This document shows, piece by piece, positions 57,147 to 64,000 of a DNA stretch of 64,000 bases. How positions within the stretch are numbered: the first letter of the stretch is position 1; each line of letters opens with the position of its first letter. The translations under genes were made by a program, and so were the position numbers. Location: assembly GCA_026874595.1 (NCBI GenBank), contig CM049317.1, positions 70,083,618 to 70,147,617 on the forward strand, in the 5' to 3' direction. The notes under the pieces were generated by a model. It ran no database searches and was not told where the DNA came from. It saw only the letters and a program-made list of their open reading frames with translations. This DNA comes from Sipunculus nudus (lineage: Eukaryota; Annelida; Sipuncula; Golfingiida; Sipunculidae).

Positions 57147-59828
57147 TCATCATAAGGAGAAACACAAGAGCACAACTCTATATCTATATTAAGACAATTT
57201 ATTTAAATAATCTATTTTGATACGCCTTTCTATTAAAATAAGTATATATTACTCTTTCTGTAATACTACTTTTTTCATCTCGTTCTTCCTTCGCAGATAC
57301 TAGTATATCAGGGACATGTAAGTATTTTTGTGTATGTATAAATGTTAGTATTGATTATATAAACGCAGGCAATAATATCATTGATAATATGATTGTTACT
57401 TCAATAGATTTCATGATATATATCAGGAAAAAAAATTCAAGCAGCATCCGATACACTACATGGCGGTGTTTTGCAATAAACGTCAGGAATGAAAAAAAAA
57501 CACACGGAAAAAGACCTTGAACCAGATGAAAAGAGTAATGGAAGCCATTGAAAAGCCATCAGTTGATGAGAACATCAATGAGGCACCTAAAAGGGGCTGC
57601 GTCTCGGCCACAACTTATGCCCGAATGAATCTGGGAATATTGGGAAATAAATAAGTGAATGCAGAAAAGGTCCTGCCTCAAGGCCACATGTTCACATCAC
57701 GGTCGAGCGCCCATTACTAGGAGTGGCGGTGTCTAGTGGTTCTGCTATACGGCTTTTAAAACCTGCAGTTTTAGGGTATACTATTTAATGGGGGCCCGTA
57801 GGGTCCAGATGCAGAGGAGCAGTATGTCCGGAGACCCGTAAGGTAGCGAAATCCCGAGACCCGCAAGGAAGCGACGTCTGGTTGCCGATACGGAACCAAT
57901 TGTTTATGTCTTTGTGGTGATGGGCCAAAGTGAAGTCCAGCAATGGTGAGCAGGAGTGCGCGACTGTCCGACAGGCCTTTGATGTTATGCTGCCGGGAAT
58001 TCAACGTGTTAGTGGAAGGGCCAAATTGGTGTGCTTTCTGACTGACGCTGATAGCAAAATGGCCGACTGTCATGGGCCGTATTTGCTGGATTTCTGGGAC
58101 AAACAAACATACAGACAGGACAAGTGTAGTAGTATATAGATAGATAGAAACATCAACACCCGTACTTCAAAGTCGTACAGCGTACAAGTGCTCATAGTTT
58201 TGAAGGGGGTGGATGCAAACACTGGTTGTCAAGTAAACGTTAAATGAAATAAAACCCTATAACATTTGCAATGAATTTATATACTTTAGGTTCAATAAAT
58301 ATATTTAACCTTAAAAATAATCCTATAAGCCCTACTTATGCTGATATAGCCGAGATGTCCCCCGATGCAAATGTGCCTGTGCGCAGTGTTCTAGCTCAGA
58401 ATGTCCTCGTCTGAAATGTCCTATACTAAAATATATCACGAAATAGAATAATTTATACTTCACTAGTACTTCAAGTAAGAAATATTAACATGTAAGGGTT
58501 GAGTCCCTCGCCCATTGTTTACTGTATATTGTGTGCTGAATATCAGTTTCTATAGAGGACATTAGTGTCATGCGAAGCAATTTATCAGATTTATGCGAAT
58601 GGAATAGAAATAACAAAAAAATATTTAGAGTGATATCGAAGAGATCGGTCTCATATTCAAGGGATCAGTTTCAGGCAGTTTCGAGTTATCAGCACAGTCA
58701 TCTGTACGATTGTCTGCCTTGTTGTCAGTTTGATCCATACAAATATCAAATGAATAAGTTAACAAGTTACCAAGCCGTGTGTGTTCAACTGCAACGATAA
58801 TATTCCGGCAAGTGTATGATTAATAATGGCCCAGTCACACTTGGGATACGACCAGTTACGAATACTTACTACCTGCATTCGTAAGACGTTTCGGACAATA
58901 GTAAGCTATATTTAAGAGGTAGAAAACTATCGTGTCACTGACATACGATGGTCTTATCAACACTGTGCTTTTACGACCAGCAATCGGTCATGAAGGTGGT
59001 CCCATGGCAGTCAGTTCTTATTAAATAATAGGTCGAATTTTGCTCTATCGATGAAGCAGGAACAAGGTGGGAGCAAAATTCGACCTATCGTTTAATAAGA
59101 GTATTGACAGTCGTGCAACTGTCGTACGACCAACCATCACTAATCGCAAGATAGTCCTGGACAATGATGTAGGACTCGTGTCCGGACTTTTGACGTGATA
59201 ATTTCTTAAGGGACTCGGACTTGGACTCGAGAGTCCTGCACTCGGACATGGACACGTGCTTGGAGGAAAGGACTCGTGAAATCAGGCCGAGTTCGTCTCG
59301 TGTCTAATAGAAAGAAAGGACCAAGCTATGCTCAGCGTCGGGAGCCATTAATATGATTATCCAGTAAAGGCATGAGTGAATTAATCATATTTTTATCGGA
59401 TTTCGACTTGGACTCAGTTTCCAAATGACTCTGAGTCAGAGAAGGGAATTAGGAACCAAACCTCATGGACTCGTACTTGGAACAGTCACAAAAATCAAGA
59501 CTGCGAATAGTCTGGGTATCATGTGAACTTGGCTCAGGTGTGAAAATGACTCATATACTGCGCTATTCCAGTCCGCTGCTCTCAGCCAAACATATCGACT
59601 GGCAAACAAGCCATCTGCGAAGCTTCCAGCTGCAACCCCTGACTTTCCAGTACGTAAGTATGACCTTTCGATAGACTCATTTTTCATTATACGCTGGCAC
59701 GGCGAGACCTCGCTTCAGCCTTCGCAAACAGGGCCCGCGTGACAGAGTAACGGCGACTTTATCATTTCATTCGAACGCCGAGGCGGTGGATTTTGCAGTG
59801 TTCACCACTAAATAAATTTATAATAGCT
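57147..59828 (+). repeat. Giant inverted repeat, left arm
   Basis: Reverse complement of 61305-64000. Position 57147 pairs with 64000 and 59828 with 61305, so the net indel difference is 14 bp over about 2.69 kb. Within the arm, left to right: an unknown segment (57147-58200) with small open frames including a 43-codon one (about 57526-57654); module P reversed (58220-58565); the family Q CADN block, minus-strand sense (58570-58900); a short hairpin (59016-59100); and the 'ggactcgg' repeat (about 59155-59480). The left limit is unknown. Confidence 0.93.
59016..59100. repeat. Hairpin, 30-bp arms and 25-bp loop
   Basis: 59016-59045 and 59071-59100 are inverted copies ('ggtcgaattttgctc' against 'gagcaaaattcgacc') with a few mismatches, separated by 25 bp. 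Also present in the right arm near 62033-62117. Could be a tiny MITE or the joint between two older elements. Confidence 0.85.
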
Positions 59829-61304
59829 TATTTTTTTTTTAATTATCTTATATAATTATAATAAATTATAACCAATTGTTGATATATTATAATTAAGTAT
59901 TGCACCCCGCTATTGGGGACAACGGACATTTTTTGTTCGCCAAACGGTTAAAATCTTCCCCACTACACGGATGAACAAACGGCGGCCTTGATCGATGTCA
60001 GGACAAAATGTTTGTATCTACAATATTTTCCATTCTGTGGGATGGGGTAGGGGTTAGGGGTGGTTATTACCTAGGGGGTTATTGCCCGGGGGTAGTTTTG
60101 TCAAGGAGTAATTGTGAGGAGATTCATTGTCCTCCCGATTTGAAATAATTCTTTATATTAGCGATCTACTGTTGTCATGCTAGCTATATATATGTTGCAC
60201 CAGTGATCGCGCCTAATGCAAGTTTATTTCCACTTGTGTACAGGGGAATGCAAACGGTTTCAGTACAAAATATTAGCAGGTGCCATGAAGATTTGAAGAA
60301 AAAACATAAATACTTCATGTACATGTATATTTAACATACTTGGCTAGTGAATAGGTCTCTTTAATCAAATTTCACACTCCAGATATTAACTGCGATTCCT
60401 AAGAACACTGGAAAACTGAATATCGCAGAAATTAAAATCAAATCTCAGTGTTTGAAAGCACACCCTGTGGTTCGCTCAGGGGCTGGATCAATATTTAGAG
60501 GCATCGAAACATCTCATCTCTTCTCTATTGCAGCGTGAATAGCAAAGAGTTGTGTTTAGAAATACAGCTTTCAACTGTTCAACCATGGACGATTCAGGAT
60601 GCAGCCAGCGGCCCCTGTAATTTACCAACACCAGACACTAAACAATCCTAAGTTGATTAACCCTAAGTTGACAATTTTTTTGGTGAAAACCGTATATCGC
60701 CCTTAGATGGAGCAGTTTGCTTTAGACATTGTACTAGAACTGCGTTTAGTGTAGACATATGCTCTCTGAATGCTTAAATAAGTGTATAAAAACGTTGCCT
60801 TCGTAGGTTTGAAACTTGTACTCTAGTGAAAATGGTTTTAAATTCCATTCTTATGTACAGTAGACATTTATAATTTATTTCCCTCTTGTAGTTCCCTAGG
60901 TTGCAAGGGCCCGCCATACGCAGATGGCACTTAATCTAGTACCCACTTATACTGCTGGGTGAATAGGAACACGCTTGGGGCTGAGCCCTTGCTTAAGGTT
61001 CTTAGTGAAGAAGTGATCGGCTAAGCGATTCGTACCTATTGCTTGATCACAAGCCAGGCACATTTGTCATTACACCTAATTCCTGTTCTTATTCCTCTTC
61101 TTATTCCTGTTCTTGATATAATTTAATGCCATTTGTTTTCTTAATTTTTTTTGTGAAACTGCAGGCTTCAAGTACACAAACATTTAATACTTTACTAAAG
61201 TTACAGTACCGTACCATGCATTGCTTTTCCTGATATGATTCTTGAGTAATTTGTATGTACACTAACATGTATCTATGTAACATATAGCAGACGGATAAAA
61301 AATC
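59829..61304. other. Palindrome spacer
   Basis: 1,476 bp not shared between the arms. I recognise no gene. It contains an A+T-rich stretch at its left edge (59830-59905), a SINE-like segment at 60930-61065, and pyrimidine-rich 'ttcctgttcttattcctctt' near 61080. The inner edge of both arms is 'ttataatagct'. Confidence 0.7.
60930..61065 (-). repeat. tRNA-related SINE remnant in the palindrome spacer
   Basis: On the minus strand: TTGTGATCAAGCAATAGG, then a B-box-like GGTACGAATCGC (complement of 61025-61036), 'ccttaagcaaggg', and 'cccagcagtataagtgggta'. This order is seen in a common type of animal tRNA-derived SINE. The copy is degraded and has no intact promoter. Confidence 0.5.
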
Positions 61305-64000
61305 AGCTATTATAAATTTATTTAGTGGTGAACACTGCAAAATCCACCGCCTCGGCGTTCGAATGAAATGATAAAGTCGCCGTTACTCTGTCACGCGGGC
61401 CCTGTTTGCGAAGGCTGAAGCGAGGTCTCGCCGTGCCAGCGTATAATGAAAAATGAGTCTATCGAAAGGTCATACCTACGTACTGGAAAGTCAGGGGTTG
61501 CAGCTGGAAGCTTCGCAGATGGCTTGTTTGCCATTCGATATGTTTAGCTGAGAGCAGCGGACTGGAATAGCGCAGTATATGAGTCATTGTCACACCTGAG
61601 CCAAGTTCACATGATACCCAGACTATTCGCAGTCTTGATTTTTGTGACTGTTCCAAGTACGAGTCCATGAGGTTTGGTTCCTAATTCCCTTCTCTGACTC
61701 AGAGTCATTTGGAAACTGAGTCCAGTCGAAATCCGATAAAAATATGATTAATTCACTCATGCCTTTACTGGATAATCATATTTATGACTCCCGACGCTGA
61801 GCATAGTTTGGTCTTTTCTTTCTATTAGACACGAGACGAACTCGGCCTGATTTCACGAGTCCTTTCCTCCGAGCACGTTTCCATGTCCGAGTGCAGGACT
61901 CTCGAGTCCAAGTCCGAGTCCCTTAAGAAATTATCACGTCAAAAGTCCGGACACGAGTCCTACATCATTGTCCAGGACTATCTTGCGATTAGTGATGGTT
62001 GGTCGTACGACAGCTGCACGACTGTCAATACTCTTATTAAACGATAGGTCGAATTTTGCTCCCACCTTGTTCCTGCTTCATCGATAGAGCAAAATTCGAC
62101 CTATTATTTAATAAGAACTGACTGCCATGGGACCACCTTCATGACCGATTGCTGGTCGTAAAAGCACAGTGTTGATAAGACCATCGTATGTCAGTTACAC
62201 GAAAGTTTTCTACCTCTTAAATATAGCTTACTATTGTCCGAAACGTCTTACGAATGCAGGTAGTAAGTATTCGTAACTGGTCGTATCCCAAGTGTGACTG
62301 GGCCATTATTAATCATACACTTGCCGGAATATTATCGTTGCAGTTGAACACACACGGCTTCCTAACTTGTTAACTTATTCATTTGATATTTGTATGGATC
62401 AAACTGACAACAAGGCAGACAATCGTACAGATGACTGTGCTGATAACTCGAAACTGCCTGAAACTGATCCCTTGAATATGAGACCAATCTCTTCGATATC
62501 ACTCTAAACATTTTTTTGTTATTTCTATTCCATTCGCATAAATCTGATAAATTGCTTCGCATGACACTAATGTCCTCTATAGAAACTGATATTCAGCACA
62601 CAATATACAGTAAACAATGGGCGAGGGACTCAACCCTTACATGTTAATATTTCTTACTTGAAGTACTAGTGAAGTATAAATTATTCTATTTCGTGATGTA
62701 TTTTAGTATAGGACATTTCAGACGAGGACATTCTGAGCTAGAACACTGCGCACAGGCACATTTGCGTCGGGGGACATCTCGGCTATATCAGCATAAGTAG
62801 GTCTTATAAACAGGGTTTAATGATAGGATTAATTTAAAGATTAAATATACTTATTGAACCTAAAGTATATCAATTCATTGCAAATGTTATAGGGTTTTAT
62901 TTCATTTAACGTTTACTTGACAACCAGTGTTTGCATCCACCCCCTTCAAAACTATGAGCACTTATACGCTGTACGACTTTGAAGTCCGGGTGTTGATGTT
63001 TCTATCTATCTATATACTACTACACTTGTCCTGTCTGTATGTTTGTTTGTCCCAGAAATCCAGCAAATACGGCCCATGACAGTCGGTCATTTTGCTATCA
63101 GCGTCAGTCAGAAAGCACACCAATCTGGCCCTTCCACTAACACGTTGAATTCCCGGCAGCATAACATCAAAGGCCTGTCGGTCAGTCGCGCACTCCTGCT
63201 CACCATTGCTGAACTTCACTTTGGCCCATCACCACAAAGACATAAACAATTGGTTCCGTATCGGCAACCAGACGTCGCTTCCTTGCGGGTCTTGGCATTT
63301 CGCTACCTCACGGGTCTCCGGACATACTGCTCCTCTGCATCTGGACCCTACGGGCCCCCATTAAATAGTATACCATAAAACCGCAGGTTGTATAAGCCGT
63401 ATAGCAGAACCACTAGACACCGCCACTCCTAGTAATGGGCGCTCGACCGTGATGTGAACATGTGGCCTTGAGGCAGGACCTTTTCTGCATTCACTTATTT
63501 ATTTCCCAATATTCCCAGATTCATTCGGGCATAAGTTGTGGCCGAGACGCAGCCCCTTTTAGGTGGCTCATTGATGTTCTCATCAACTGATGGCTTTTCA
63601 ATGGCTTCCATTACTCTTTTCATCTTGTTCAAGGTCTTTTTCCGTGTGTTTTTTTTTCATTCCTGACGTTTATTGCAAAACACCGCCATGTAGTGTATCG
63701 GATGCTGCTTGAATTTTTTTCCTGATATAAATCATGAAATCTTTTAAGTAACAATCATATTATCAATGATATTATTGCCTGCGTTTATATAATCAATACT
63801 AACATTTATACATACACAAAAATACTTACATGTCCCTGATATACTAGTATCTGCGAAGGAAGAAAGAGATGAAAAAAGTAGTATTACAGAAAGAGTAATA
63901 TATACTTATTTTAATAGAAAGGCGTATCAAAATAAATTATTGAAATAAATTGTCTTAATATAGATATAGAGTTGTGCTCTTGTGTTTCTCCTTATGATGA
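61305..64000 (-). repeat. Giant inverted repeat, right arm (runs off the window)
   Basis: Reverse complement of the left arm. Differences are few but real: three substitutions in the 69 codons of the small ORF 61459-61668 against 59465-59674, a 1-bp deletion in 'gactggactcag', and 'cataaatatg' against 'cattaatatg'. Contents in reverse order: 'ggactcgg' repeat, hairpin, family Q block (62230-62570), module P (62575-62925), then the unknown segment. The arm is still matched at the last base. Confidence 0.93.

Noticed and set aside
57771-58139. 111-codon (-) and 69-codon (+) ORFs in the palindrome arm
   Set aside because: They overlap on opposite strands, show no domain I know, and their presence in both arms follows from the arm duplication.
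57147-64000. Palindrome as a pure assembly fold-back artefact
   Set aside because: Arms differ by scattered substitutions and indels and the spacer is unique, which a simple chimera would not produce; raw reads should still confirm it.

Overview
The window looks like nuclear DNA of an invertebrate animal, most likely a mollusc and possibly a bivalve. Evidence: it is A+T-rich and very gene-poor, it carries long (TA)n arrays and tRNA-derived SINEs, and nearly all recognisable coding sequence comes from animal transposable elements (L1/Tx1-like, L2/CR1-like and other APE-type LINEs, Ty3/gypsy LTR elements, a hAT remnant, pogo/Tigger-like and long-TIR MITE-type elements). The phylum is an inference; no rRNA or housekeeping gene is present to anchor it.

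Only two genes look intact. Both are single-exon members of the FkbM-type methyltransferase family with an N-terminal signal anchor: 21468-22583 (+) and 42130-43083 (-). Two broken relatives lie nearby: a 3' fragment at 5344-5878 (+), with a stop codon in the catalytic-core motif, and a 5' fragment at 12480-12640 (-). The latter continues into more than 1 kb of upstream sequence shared with the intact 42-43 kb gene, so it is a truncated segmental duplicate cut by a LINE.

Layout. 1-2.3 kb: no recognisable gene. 2.3-2.9 kb: gypsy pol remnant (-). 3.0-5.1 kb: tandem duplication, SINE, 'ggactcgg' repeat, and a pair of ~111-bp direct repeats. 5.3-6.6 kb: FkbM pseudogene, then a (TA)n-abutting repeat. 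7.2-12.5 kb: two decayed L1/Tx1-like LINEs head to tail. 12.5-13.7 kb: duplicated FkbM 5' flank. 16.3-17.1 kb: first copy of a dispersed repeat here called family Q. 18-18.2 kb: SINE. 19.6-20.6 kb: pogo-like MITE. 21.5-22.6 kb: FkbM gene 1, followed by a degenerate satellite. 23.7-24.6 kb: tRNA-headed repeat. 24.8-26.1 kb: L2-like LINE inside a pogo-like element. 26.8-28.5 kb: gypsy 5' LTR, tRNA primer site and gag. 30.5-30.9 kb: foldback. 31.2-32.0 kb: very AT-rich island. 33.5-36.2 kb: gypsy pol fragment, then a second copy of the 19.6 kb MITE interrupted by a long-TIR MITE. 36.9-38.8 kb: second tRNA-headed repeat and a degenerate satellite. 42.1-44.3 kb: FkbM gene 2 and its flank. 45.2-46.4 kb and 53.5-54.4 kb: family Q copies. 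48.0-50.8 kb: APE-type LINE (-). 55.6-55.9 kb: hAT remnant.

The most striking structure is a very large inverted repeat at the right edge. The left arm is 57147-59828 or longer, the right arm is 61305-64000, and a 1,476-bp spacer separates them. The arms are nearly identical but carry scattered substitutions and indels. They contain family Q sequence and the 'ggactcgg' repeat found elsewhere in the window, and the right arm runs off the end of the window.
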